Shown: positions 1 through 5,527 of the stretch, piece by piece | How positions within the stretch are numbered: the first letter of the stretch is position 1 | Layout: each line of letters starts with the position of its first letter | Assembly: GCA_009787675.1 (NCBI GenBank) | Contig: WQSU01000052.1 | Span: 1 to 11,274 of the forward strand | From: Lentimicrobiaceae bacterium | Lineage (GTDB): Bacteria > Bacteroidota > Bacteroidia > Bacteroidales > WCHB1-69 | Reading direction: 5' to 3' | DNA: 11,274 nt | Notes under the pieces: generated by a model | Told to the model about the DNA's origin: nothing | The model's input: the letters and a program-made list of their open reading frames with translations, nothing else | Database searches by the model: none | Made by a program: the position numbers and the translations under genes

Positions 1-146
1 TTGGAAATTTTTTTAAAACAGCAACCTTGACCTCAAATTTGCGATTCTAATGAACTTGACCTGGTTTAGGGTGACGCATTGTCGAAGTCAGGAAATAAGG
101 AAAAAAGTGGTTAGCGTTATTCCTGTTTTCAGTTTGTTTTCAGGGC

Positions 147-179
147 AAAAAAAGCGCCTACATTCTAATTTGTAAGTGC
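147..179 (-). terminator. Probable terminator after the DUF2442 unit and tRNA fragment
   Basis: Read on the minus strand, GCACTTACA (179-171) pairs with TGTAGGCGC (162-154) with one mismatch and one G:T pair. Seven T residues follow (complement of 147-153). It is a diverged copy of the stronger terminator downstream of the intact tRNA-Val at 1145-1174, and probably ends transcripts from the 295-887 unit. The imperfect stem lowers certainty. Confidence 0.5.
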
Positions 180-192
180 CTGATTTTGTGTG

Positions 193-260
193 TGGGAGTT
201 GACGGATTCGAACCGCCGACCCTCTGCATGTAAAGCAGATGCTCTGAACCAGCTGAACTA
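193..260 (-). pseudogene. tRNA-Val fragment lacking the 5' acceptor strand
   Basis: This stretch matches the intact tRNA-Val at 1187-1261 from the discriminator base through the T arm, the anticodon arm (loop TTTACAT, anticodon TAC) and the D arm, with only three differences over about 68 bases. The match stops at 260. The seven bases that should form the 5' acceptor strand (261-267) read TCTAATC on the minus strand and cannot pair with the conserved 3' strand GTT-side sequence AACTCCC. A normal mature tRNA therefore cannot form. The similarity continues past the tRNA 3' end into the terminator region. It is either a decayed tandem tRNA copy or the far attachment site of an inserted element. 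It starts about 28 bases beyond the stop of the DUF2442 gene, so it may simply be co-transcribed. Confidence 0.8.
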
Positions 261-294
261 GATTAGAAAAATGTCTATTTAAGAACGGAAATTT

Positions 295-582
295 TTATAA
301 AACTTCGCCTGCGTATCGTTTCATTGTAAGCGGGTATCTTTCGGGATATTTTAAACTCTCTATTTCCAAATCTACATCAAGGGCTTCCCATCTTATCCCC
401 GCTTGCCCGCAGCACATCTTTACATCAAAAATATCCGATACTGTAGCATTTCTAAACCACGGCAATCTGTCATAAGAAAGATAGTAATCGCTTCCACCTA
501 CCGAAATAAATATACCATCAGGCATAATAGAACGCACACTAACCGATGTGTTCTCTGAATTTTGTTTTAAATTCGTTTTCAT
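295..582 (-). CDS. DUF2442 family protein
   Basis: A 95-aa protein from the ATG at 582; a GTG two codons upstream (588) is also possible. It has the DUF2442 pattern: an N-terminal VSVRSIMPDGIFISVGG strand pair, a middle 'YLSYDRLPWFRNAT' segment, and a C-terminal 'GIRWEALDVDLEIESL' block in which W-x-x-L-D-x-D-L is the family signature. There is no signal peptide or membrane segment, so it should be cytoplasmic. Its start overlaps the end of the DUF4160 gene by 44 bases in another frame, which implies translational coupling. DUF2442 and DUF4160 genes are often found side by side and are suspected to form toxin-antitoxin-like pairs. As far as I know the biochemical role of the pair is not settled, and I infer function from this context only. 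Confidence 0.85.
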   Translation of the reverse strand: MKTNLKQNSENTSVSVRSIMPDGIFISVGGSDYYLSYDRLPWFRNATVSDIFDVKMCCGQAGIRWEALDVDLEIESLKYPERYPLTMKRYAGEVL

Positions 583-775
583 TTTCACTTACTATTTTAA
601 TTATTTTATTCAATTCTTTTTCTGAAAATCCTTTACTTTCTGCAATCTCTACACTTGGCTCAAGCCATATCTTTGCGGTGTTATCATCTTTGCTAACGTG
701 AACGTGCACTCTACTTTCTTCATTAGACCAAATGTGAAATCTATAGCCTTTCTCGCTCTTGAATGTTGGACTCAT
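539..775 (-). CDS. DUF4160 family protein
   Basis: A 78-aa protein. I place the start at the ATG at 775 because family members begin MSPT-; the reading frame stays open upstream to another ATG at 805, which would add ten residues. The family pattern is clear: GYRFHIWSNE, then a basic and histidine-rich RVHVHVSKDD (typical HVHV motif), then 'AKIWLEPSVEIAESKGF' followed by 'SEKELNKIIKIV' and a final amphipathic helix. It is soluble and cytoplasmic. Its 5' end overlaps a 48-aa ORF by 35 bases, and its 3' end overlaps the DUF2442 gene, so three reading frames are packed together. It is probably the partner of DUF2442 in a toxin-antitoxin-like module. Which protein would be the toxin cannot be told from sequence. 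Confidence 0.85.
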   Translation of the reverse strand: MSPTFKSEKGYRFHIWSNEESRVHVHVSKDDNTAKIWLEPSVEIAESKGFSEKELNKIIKIVSENENEFKTKFREHIG

Positions 776-887
776 AATTTTCTGGTTTACTATCTGAAAT
801 TTCAAATTTCATATTCTTTCTTTTCGCAAAAGCAATAATATCTCCTAATTGCGCTGTGTCTGTTATGTGAACTGTTACATAAGTCAT
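741..887 (-). CDS. Small 48-aa ORF leading the DUF4160-DUF2442 unit
   Basis: An ATG at 887 opens a 48-codon frame: MTYVTVHITDTAQLGDIIAF is followed by a basic AKRKNMKFEI and a charged tail ending NIQERERL. I do not recognise a named family. The layout (a short beta strand, a helix, a basic stretch, then a hydrophilic tail) resembles many tiny antitoxin-like proteins of Bacteroidota. It is the first frame after the -7 box at 922-929 and the palindrome at 902-916, and it overlaps the DUF4160 gene by 35 bases in another frame. It could be a third member of the module, a leader peptide that controls translation of DUF4160, or a chance frame. The promoter position and the patterned sequence favour a real gene. 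Confidence 0.5.
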   Translation of the reverse strand: MTYVTVHITDTAQLGDIIAFAKRKNMKFEISDSKPENYESNIQERERL

Positions 888-901
888 AATTTATGAATTT
901 A

Positions 902-916
902 AAGTGTTGCACACTT
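902..916. promoter_or_regulatory. Palindrome, possible operator of the DUF4160-DUF2442 unit
   Basis: AAGTGT-TGC-ACACTT is a perfect 6-bp inverted repeat with a 3-base centre. It lies between the minus-strand -7 box (922-929) and the start codon of the 48-aa ORF (887), at about the expected transcription start. This is where an autoregulatory protein would bind. Binding is inference. Confidence 0.45.
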
Positions 917-921
917 GGCGG

Positions 922-929
922 CAAAGATA
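922..929 (-). promoter_or_regulatory. Bacteroidota -7 promoter element for the 48-aa/DUF4160/DUF2442 unit
   Basis: On the minus strand this reads TATCTTTG followed by CCGCC, matching the Bacteroidota consensus TAnnTTTG. It lies about 35 bases upstream of the first start codon. I see no clear TTG -33 element. The flanking TTTGCCGCC also occurs at the tRNA-Val promoter. Confidence 0.6.
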
Positions 930-956
930 AAATATTTTCTGTGACGGAATTATGGA

Positions 957-1139
957 TTATGCTGCACCCCATTTGTTAGGGCAATTTCGTTTCGGTTTGT
1001 TCTTCTCAAAATCCCAAAATTTTTCTCCTATGGAGATTCCGATAAAACCATCAAAATTCAACATAAATAAAGAAAGAACATCACAGTTATTTCTGTAAGC
1101 GTTAGTTTCCTCTTTCAACCCATTAATTAGCTGATACAC
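957..1139 (-). CDS. Doubtful 60-codon hypothetical ORF or gene remnant
   Basis: The frame opens with a GTG at 1139 only a few bases past the tRNA-Val terminator and ends at 957. The first ATG is internal and would leave 35 residues. The translation has a plausible protein-like core, 'LNFDGFIGISIGEKFWDFEK', and a basic tail ending NKWGAA. I do not recognise the family. No promoter or start signal is visible upstream, and the gap to the tRNA terminator leaves no room for one. It may be the 3' end of a truncated gene carried in the ~1 kb segment between the two tRNA-Val copies. It could also be non-coding. Confidence 0.3.
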   Translation of the reverse strand: MYQLINGLKEETNAYRNNCDVLSLFMLNFDGFIGISIGEKFWDFEKNKPKRNCPNKWGAA

Positions 1140-1144
1140 AAAAC

Positions 1145-1177
1145 AAAAAACGCCTACATTTTACTGTAAGCGTTCTT
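1145..1177 (-). terminator. Rho-independent terminator of tRNA-Val, likely bidirectional
   Basis: On the minus strand AACGCTTACA (1174-1165) pairs over ten positions, with one G:T pair, with TGTAGGCGTT (1158-1149). The loop is six bases and a run of T follows (complement of 1145-1150). On the plus strand the same hairpin is followed by CTTTTTT, so it could also stop rightward transcription. It begins about 13 bases after the tRNA 3' end. Confidence 0.8.
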
Positions 1178-1186
1178 TTTTGTGTG

Positions 1187-1261
1187 TGGGAGTTGACGGA
1201 TTCGAACCGCCGACCCTCTGCTTGTAAGGCAGATGCTCTGAACCAGCTGAGCTAAACTCCC
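1187..1261 (-). tRNA. tRNA-Val (anticodon TAC)
   Basis: A 75-base cloverleaf can be folded by eye. The acceptor stem pairs GGGAGTT with AACTCCC, with discriminator A. The D stem is GCTC/GAGC with loop AGCTGGTTCA. The anticodon stem is TCTGC/GCAGA with loop CTTACAA, giving anticodon TAC, which reads GUA-type valine codons. The T arm is CGGCGGTTCGAATCCGTC-like, with the TTCGAATC core. The CCA tail is not encoded. It has its own promoter (1277-1306) and terminator (1145-1177). A broken second copy lies at 193-260. Confidence 0.95.
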
Positions 1262-1276
1262 TCGCGTTTCGGGCGG

Positions 1277-1306
1277 CAAAAATATAATTTTATGAATACA
1301 ACACAA
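1277..1306 (-). promoter_or_regulatory. Promoter of tRNA-Val
   Basis: On the minus strand TTG (1306-1304) lies 19 bases upstream of TATTTTTG (1284-1277), matching the Bacteroidota TTG-N17-19-TAnnTTTG promoter. The -7 box is 15 bases from the tRNA 5' end. The gap 1262-1411 is shared with the divergent thyA promoter. Confidence 0.75.
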
Positions 1307-1365
1307 CTTTTTTTTGATTTTTTTTGTTTTCTCTTTAAATCTTTTATTTTTTAAATCCTTAAATG

Positions 1366-1386
1366 TATAGCAAAATGCTATATTTG
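1366..1386 (+). promoter_or_regulatory. thyA promoter -7 box within a perfect palindrome
   Basis: TATATTTG at 1379-1386 matches the Bacteroidota -7 consensus, 25 bases before the thyA ATG. It overlaps a perfect inverted repeat TATAGCA-AAA-TGCTATA (1366-1382). A protein bound there would block the promoter, so it is a candidate operator. No convincing -33 TTG is visible; the upstream DNA is a T-rich run. Confidence 0.6.
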
Positions 1387-1411
1387 CGCTCCCCTAAAAT
1401 TGGGCTCTGTT

Positions 1412-2206
1412 ATGAAACAATATCTTGACCTTCTGCAACATATAATTGACAATGGCACATTTAAAGATGACCGAACCGGCACCGGCACAAAAAGCGTGTT
1501 CGGCTATCAAATGCGATTTGATTTGCATGAGGGATTCCCTGTTTTAACTACAAAAAAACTGCACCTGCGCTCCATTATTTACGAATTGCTGTGGTTTTTA
1601 AAAGGTGAAACAAATGTTAAATATCTGCACGACAATAATGTAACCATTTGGGATGAGTGGGCGGATGAAAACGGAGATTTAGGTCCCGTGTACGGCAAAC
1701 AGTGGCGCTCGTGGCAAACCTCCGATGGCAAAACTATAGATCAAATTTCGGAATTGATAGCGATGATTCAAAATAATCCCGACTCGCGCCGGCTGATTGT
1801 AAACGCTTGGAATGTGGGTGATGTGGACAAAATGAAACTGCCCCCTTGCCACGTGCTTTTTCAATTTTATGTGAACAATGGCGAAATTTCATGCCAACTC
1901 TACCAACGTAGCGCTGATGTATTTCTCGGCGTGCCGTTCAATATCGCTTCCTACGCGCTGCTACTCATGATGATAGCTCATGTTTGCAACCTGAAACCGC
2001 GCTACTTTATCCACACTTTCGGTGATGCACACCTCTATTCCAACCATATTGAACAGGCTGTTTTGCAGCTCTCGCGTACCCCAAAAACATTACCCACCAT
2101 GAAAATAAACAGAACGGTGAATTCTATTTTTGACTTTCAGTTTGAAGACTTTACGCTGGAAAATTATACCCCAGACCCGCATATCAAAGCCGAAGTTGCC
2201 ATATAA
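1412..2206 (+). CDS. thyA: Thymidylate synthase
   Basis: This enzyme makes dTMP from dUMP with methylene-tetrahydrofolate in the cytoplasm and works as a homodimer. I choose the ATG at 1412 rather than a TTG four codons upstream, because it gives MKQYLDLLQ and 264 residues, exactly the length of E. coli ThyA and collinear with it. Key residues are all present at E. coli numbers: Arg21 in DDRTGTGT, Trp80, Tyr94 in GPVYGKQW, Arg126-Arg127 in PDSRR, catalytic Cys146 in PPCH, Arg166, Asp169 and Asn177 in [13 protein letters not shown], and His207/Tyr209 in DAHLYSNH. The end PHIKAEVAI is the usual C-terminus. A dihydrofolate reductase gene often follows thyA in bacteria, but here rfbB follows after 41 bases. 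The promoter is at 1379-1386. It looks intact and functional. Confidence 0.98.
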   Translation: MKQYLDLLQHIIDNGTFKDDRTGTGTKSVFGYQMRFDLHEGFPVLTTKKLHLRSIIYELLWFLKGETNVKYLHDNNVTIWDEWADENGDLGPVYGKQWRSWQTSDGKTIDQISELIAMIQNNPDSRRLIVNAWNVGDVDKMKLPPCHVLFQFYVNNGEISCQLYQRSADVFLGVPFNIASYALLLMMIAHVCNLKPRYFIHTFGDAHLYSNHIEQAVLQLSRTPKTLPTMKINRTVNSIFDFQFEDFTLENYTPDPHIKAEVAI

Positions 2207-2218
2207 AACCATTCTCAT

Positions 2219-2238
2219 TAATCACTAACCACTAATCA
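2219..2238 (+). repeat. Low-complexity CACTAA/ATTAA spacer before rfbB
   Basis: The short gap between thyA and rfbB is mostly made of CACTAA, CATTAA and ACCACTAA words ending eight bases before the ATG. The 20 bases at 2219-2238 are identical to 10364-10383, just upstream of another start codon, so they belong to the same repeat family as the 10283-10387 array. Confidence 0.75.
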
Positions 2239-2247
2239 TTAATCGCT

Positions 2248-3279
2248 ATGAAAAAAATCCTCATCACCGGCGGCGCCGGATTTATTGGATCACATGTCAT
2301 TCGTTTGTTTGTAAACAAATATCCACATTATGAAATCTATAATTTAGATAAATTAACCTACGCCGGAAATTTAGAAAACCTACAAGATATTGAAAATAAG
2401 CCTAATTATCATTTTATTAAAGCCGATATTGTGGAGGGAGAAAAGATGTTGGCGCTTTTCAAAGAACATCAATTCGATGGAGTGATTCACTTGGCGGCAG
2501 AGTCGCACGTTGATCGTTCAATTGAAAATCCAATGGAGTTTATCTACACCAACGTGGTGGGCACAGTGAATCTGCTCAATGCGGCGCGCGCCATCTGGAA
2601 AGAGCCTGATGGTAAACGTTTTTACCATATTTCTACAGATGAAGTGTATGGTTCTCTTGGGGAAACCGGCGCATTTCAAGAAACAACGCCTTACGATCCG
2701 CACAGTCCCTATTCTGCTGCCAAAGCCTCTTCCGACCACTTTGTGCGTGCGTATCACGATACTTTCAAAATTCCTACCATAATTTCTAACTGTTCAAATA
2801 ATTATGGTCCAAACCAATTTCCCGAAAAACTCATTCCGCTTTTCATTCACAATATTAAAAACAAAATAGCGCTTCCTGTTTATGGACAAGGAGTTAACGT
2901 GCGCGATTGGCTTTATGTGGAAGACCATGCCGCTGCCATTGACCTTATTTTTCATCAAGGAAAAACCGGCGAGACCTACAACATCGGCGGCAATAACGAA
3001 TGGAAAAATATTGACTTGATTAAAAAACTCATAGAGATCATGGATAACAAGTTGGGGCGTGCAGCAGGAGAATCCTTAGAACTCATCACATACGTTACCG
3101 ACCGCGCGGGGCACGACTTGCGCTACGCCATTGACGCCACCAAACTGAAAACCGAACTTGGCTGGGAACCTAAAATAAAATTTACGGAAGGATTTGACAA
3201 AACCGTGGATTGGTATTTGGCAAATGAGCTTTGGCTGCAACGAATTGTGAGTGGGGAATATAGAAAAACTATATGCTAA
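2248..3279 (+). CDS. rfbB: dTDP-glucose 4,6-dehydratase
   Basis: This 343-aa protein is an extended short-chain dehydrogenase/reductase. It would convert dTDP-glucose to dTDP-4-keto-6-deoxyglucose, the second step toward dTDP-rhamnose and related deoxysugars for surface polysaccharides. The NAD site is GGAGFIGS at residues 8-15. The active site has Thr130-Asp131-Glu132 in HISTDEVYG and Tyr155-xxx-Lys159 in YSAAKAS. 'NNYGPNQFPEKLIPLFI' (184-200) and 'RDWLYVEDHAAAI' (219-231) are RmlB signatures. Length is near the family's usual ~350. The C-terminus EYRKTIC is slightly short and unlike the common ending. No rfbA, rfbC or rfbD is in the window, so it is detached from its usual cluster here. It starts 41 bases after thyA and may be read from the same transcript. 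Confidence 0.95.
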   Translation: MKKILITGGAGFIGSHVIRLFVNKYPHYEIYNLDKLTYAGNLENLQDIENKPNYHFIKADIVEGEKMLALFKEHQFDGVIHLAAESHVDRSIENPMEFIYTNVVGTVNLLNAARAIWKEPDGKRFYHISTDEVYGSLGETGAFQETTPYDPHSPYSAAKASSDHFVRAYHDTFKIPTIISNCSNNYGPNQFPEKLIPLFIHNIKNKIALPVYGQGVNVRDWLYVEDHAAAIDLIFHQGKTGETYNIGGNNEWKNIDLIKKLIEIMDNKLGRAAGESLELITYVTDRAGHDLRYAIDATKLKTELGWEPKIKFTEGFDKTVDWYLANELWLQRIVSGEYRKTIC

Positions 3280-3290
3280 TTTCATTACCC

Positions 3291-3362
3291 ATTGCCGTTG
3301 GCTAAAGGCAACGGCAATCTATTATTATCATTCTTTGTTTATTGGCTAAAGCCAACGGCAAT
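3291..3362. repeat. Two related hairpin repeats (GCCGTTGGC-TAAA-GCCAACGGC type)
   Basis: ATTGCCGTTGGC (3291-3302), TAAA, then GGCAACGGCAAT (3307-3318) forms a 12-bp stem with one mismatch. A second shorter copy, TTGGC-TAAA-GCCAA followed by CGGCAAT, is at 3342-3362. They follow rfbB directly, and the first may act as an RNA stop or protection hairpin, although no T run follows at once. A related stem lies between rpsL and rpsG (5986-6005). They are probably a dispersed intergenic repeat family. Confidence 0.7.
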
Positions 3363-3402
3363 TTGGTGTCTTCTTTCACTTCTGTTGCAAATAGTTTTAT
3401 AT

Positions 3403-3410
3403 TATTTTTG
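3403..3410 (+). promoter_or_regulatory. Bacteroidota -7 promoter element before the small frameshifted gene
   Basis: TATTTTTG followed by CGGC fits TAnnTTTG and lies 17 bases before the ATG at 3428. A TTG at 3385-3387 is 15 bases upstream, which is short for the usual 17-19 spacing. The match supports a once-active gene at 3428. Confidence 0.55.
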
Positions 3411-3427
3411 CGGCTAATTAATGAATT

Positions 3428-3692
3428 ATGGAAGATACAAATCAATCATCTACAGAATTAAATAAAATAATTTTGCGTCCTCAAGAGGATAAACATCTTT
3501 TTTTACATACTTTGAGAAAAGAAAAAATATTAGAAAAGCCTAAGATTTTGAGAAAAGTCAAGCTCCTCTTATGTTGATGCTCAAAGATTTAATTTTAATG
3601 AAAAAGAATGGAAAGCCATACAAGAATGGAAAAATAAAAAAAGAAATAATGACATCAAAATCATTATTAGAAAATATCACGTTAGTGAATGA
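3428..3692 (+). pseudogene. Small frameshifted gene, unknown function
   Basis: An ATG at 3428 opens a 49-codon frame, MEDTNQSSTELNKIILRPQE onward through 'HTLRKEKILEKPKILRK', that stops at 3575-3577. A second open frame in the next phase, without its own start, begins just after a stop at 3549-3551 and reads 'SSSSYVDAQRFNFNEKEW' then 'KAIQEWKNKKRNND' to a TGA at 3690-3692. Removing one A from the AAAA run at 3553-3556 would join the two into a single protein of about 87 residues. That is the expected result of a one-base insertion, a sequencing error, or (less likely) programmed frameshifting. The product would be small, basic in its second half and soluble. I do not recognise a family. A good -7 element lies upstream, and glmM starts 39 bases downstream. 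Confidence 0.5.
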
Positions 3693-3731
3693 AGTATTTA
3701 TTTACAGATTCAAAAATTTAAAAAAAACAGT

Positions 3732-5210
3732 ATGCCCCTTATCAAATCTATTTCCGGTATTCGTGGTACCATTGGCGGTTGCGCCGGCGAAAACCTTACA
3801 CCCATTGATGTGGTGAAATTTAGTTCTGCGTTTGTACAGTTATTGGCTGAAAGCAGAAAGTACGAAAACACGAAAACCACCACACACCTCTCACCTCTCA
3901 GTCCTCACCTCTCAATTGTAATTGGTCGCGATGCTCGTGTTTCCGGTGATATTTTGAACCGGTTGGTTTGTGCCACGTTGCAAAGTATGGGGGTACACGT
4001 GATTGATGTGGGACTCTCTACTACGCCAACGGTGGAGATGGCGGTGGTGAAACATGGTGCAGATGGTGGGATTATTCTCACCGCCAGCCACAATCCTATG
4101 GAGTGGAATGCGTTGAAGTTGTTGAATGAAAAAGGGGAGTTTATTTCTGCGGCTGAAGGACAAAGGTTGTTGGAAATTGCAGAAAAAGAAGAATTTAGCT
4201 TTGTTGAGGTGGAACAATTGGGCAATTATGTAAAATATGAAAACGCAATAGAAGATCATGTAAATGAAATATTGAAGTTGGCGTTGGTGGATGTGGATGC
4301 GATAAGGAAAGCGGAATTTTCTGTTGTTTTTGATGCGGTGAACTCCACCGGCGGCATAGCCATTCCATTGTTGTTGGATAAGTTGGGCGTGAGAATGCAC
4401 ATAGCGTTGTTTGGCGAGCCCACCGGCTTTTTTCCACACAATCCAGAGCCATTGCCCGAACACCTGCAAGAGATCTCATCCGTAATGAAAGCTACCCCCC
4501 CCCTCACCTCTCATCTCTCACCCCTCACCTCTCACCTCTCATCTCTCACCCCTAAATTCAACGTAGGCTTTGTAGTTGACCCCGATGTGGACAGATTGGC
4601 AATTGTGATGGAAAACGGCGAAATGTTCGGAGAAGAATATACGCTGGTTGCCGTTGCCGATTATGTGCTGCAACACAAGAAAGGGAATACTGTTTCCAAC
4701 TTGTCTTCTTCCAGAGCGTTGCGCGATGTAAGTGAAAAGCACGGCGTTAGTTATTCCGCTGCTGCCGTAGGCGAAGTGAATGTGGTGGAAAAAATGAAAG
4801 AAACTCATGCCGTGATTGGCGGAGAGGGCAACGGCGGCATTATCTTGCCGGAGCTGCACTATGGGCGCGATGCGCTGGTGGGCATTGCCCTGTTTTTAAC
4901 TTTTATGGCTAAAACAAAATTAAAATGCTCCGAAATCAAAGCCTTATATCCTCAGTATGTGATTTCAAAAAACAAAATTCAACTTACAAAAGATACTAAT
5001 GTTCAGGAGATTTTGCAAAGAGTAGCGCAAAAATTTGCCTCTTATAACCCCAATACTATTGATGGGGTGAAGATTGATTTTGCGGAGGGTTGGGTGCATC
5101 TGCGTCCCTCCAACACTGAGCCTATTATTCGCATTTATGCGGAAGCGGGAAGTGAGGGGGAAGCGGAGAGATTAGTGGAGGAAGTAAAAATGTATCTTCC
5201 GTTCATTTAG
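3732..5210 (+). CDS. glmM: Phosphoglucosamine mutase / phosphomannomutase family enzyme
   Basis: A 492-aa alpha-D-phosphohexomutase that moves phosphate between C6 and C1 of a hexose phosphate (glucosamine for UDP-GlcNAc, or mannose for GDP-mannose) in the cytoplasm. The order of motifs is complete: N-terminal 'IKSISGIRGTIGG' (4-16), catalytic phosphoserine Ser119 in TASHNP, the metal loop DPDVDR (283-288), the sugar loop GEGNGG (364-369) and the phosphate loop RPSNTEP (458-464). The N-terminus is like the Bacteroidota proteins annotated as GlmM, but sequence alone does not separate GlmM from ManB. It is about 30 residues longer than the usual ~460, because of two His/Leu/Ser/Pro/Thr-rich inserts at roughly 42-61 and 254-275, coded by CTCACCTCTCA repeats. 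The frame is intact through both. A fold-tolerant surface position is likely because all catalytic motifs are kept. Confidence 0.93.
   Translation: MPLIKSISGIRGTIGGCAGENLTPIDVVKFSSAFVQLLAESRKYENTKTTTHLSPLSPHLSIVIGRDARVSGDILNRLVCATLQSMGVHVIDVGLSTTPTVEMAVVKHGADGGIILTASHNPMEWNALKLLNEKGEFISAAEGQRLLEIAEKEEFSFVEVEQLGNYVKYENAIEDHVNEILKLALVDVDAIRKAEFSVVFDAVNSTGGIAIPLLLDKLGVRMHIALFGEPTGFFPHNPEPLPEHLQEISSVMKATPPLTSHLSPLTSHLSSLTPKFNVGFVVDPDVDRLAIVMENGEMFGEEYTLVAVADYVLQHKKGNTVSNLSSSRALRDVSEKHGVSYSAAAVGEVNVVEKMKETHAVIGGEGNGGIILPELHYGRDALVGIALFLTFMAKTKLKCSEIKALYPQYVISKNKIQLTKDTNVQEILQRVAQKFASYNPNTIDGVKIDFAEGWVHLRPSNTEPIIRIYAEAGSEGEAERLVEEVKMYLPFI
3855..3914 (+). repeat. Low-complexity insert inside glmM, copy 1
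   Basis: A stretch with a repeated ACGAAAAC word (about 3863-3877) is followed by CACCTCTCA units at 3883-3914. It codes roughly residues 42-61 (SRKYENTKTT then THLSPLSPHL). Normal family members pass here from the first helix directly into the VVIGRDAR strand. The sequence resembles intergenic filler, not gene sequence. Confidence 0.75.
4494..4552 (+). repeat. Low-complexity insert inside glmM, copy 2
   Basis: About 59 bases of CTCACCTCTCA/TCTCTCACCC units, with almost no G, code TPPLTSHLSPLTSHLSSLTP (residues 255-274). It sits just before the strand leading into the DPDVDR metal loop. It shares the CACCTCTCA word with copy 1 some 600 bases upstream. Confidence 0.85.
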
Positions 5211-5220
5211 AGTTCTTGAT

Positions 5221-5337
5221 TTATATGCTGTTTTCAACCGTTTTATTCCCTGATTTGGGTTGGCTTTTTAAAAAGAGGTGGGTTCTTGTGTATTTGATGA
5301 TGTTGTTGGCGAGCTCGAGTTGGGGGTTAGTTTCCAT
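5221..5337 (-). pseudogene. Relic of the N-terminus of a PIF1-like helicase
   Basis: A 38-codon frame from the ATG at 5337 begins METNPQLELANNIIKYTRTH and then LFLKSQPKSGNKTVEN. I recall PIF1/RecD-type helicases of Bacteroidota starting with an NPQLxLAxxxxxYTxxxxFLTGKAGTGKTT-like run. Here the first 23 residues follow that pattern, but the Walker A segment is degraded (KSQPKSGNKTVE in place of TGKAGTGKTTFL), and the frame stops six residues later. The complete protein would be many hundreds of residues. Only the N-terminal tip survives, wedged between glmM and the rpsL promoter. It could be a small real ORF, but the partial motif argues for a remnant. I compared it from memory only. Confidence 0.5.
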
Positions 5338-5527
5338 AAGAGTTTTGTTATTAGCTGATCAAATTTCAGAATGAAGAAAAGTCATTTTTAATAATTATTG
5401 ATAATTGGTAACGTAAAATGCTCCTTTATTATTTCCCTTTTATCAATTTCATTATCAGTAATAAAAATGCAGGCTAAAGGGTGCTATGTAAAAAAAAAGG
5501 TTACAAATTTTCATATTAAAATTTTTA

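Noticed and set aside
1..146. Possible partial gene at the left edge
   Set aside because: Stops interrupt all plus-strand frames within about 50 bases and the minus frames I read; only a short repeated word CTTGACCT (26-33 and 55-62) is visible.
1400..1411. TTG start adding four residues to thyA
   Set aside because: The ATG at 1412 gives exactly the standard 264-residue ThyA N-terminus.
3571..3816. 81-codon plus-strand frame overlapping glmM's start
   Set aside because: It runs into glmM in another frame and ignores the better protein-like frame of the split small gene; no family pattern.
3905..4859. Several long minus-strand open frames across glmM
   Set aside because: They are shadows of a strongly supported enzyme; codon pattern and motifs belong to the plus strand.
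5264..5275. CTTTTTAAAAAG palindrome as the glmM terminator
   Set aside because: It is a short AT-only palindrome without a GC stem or a following T run, so it would not make a stable terminator.
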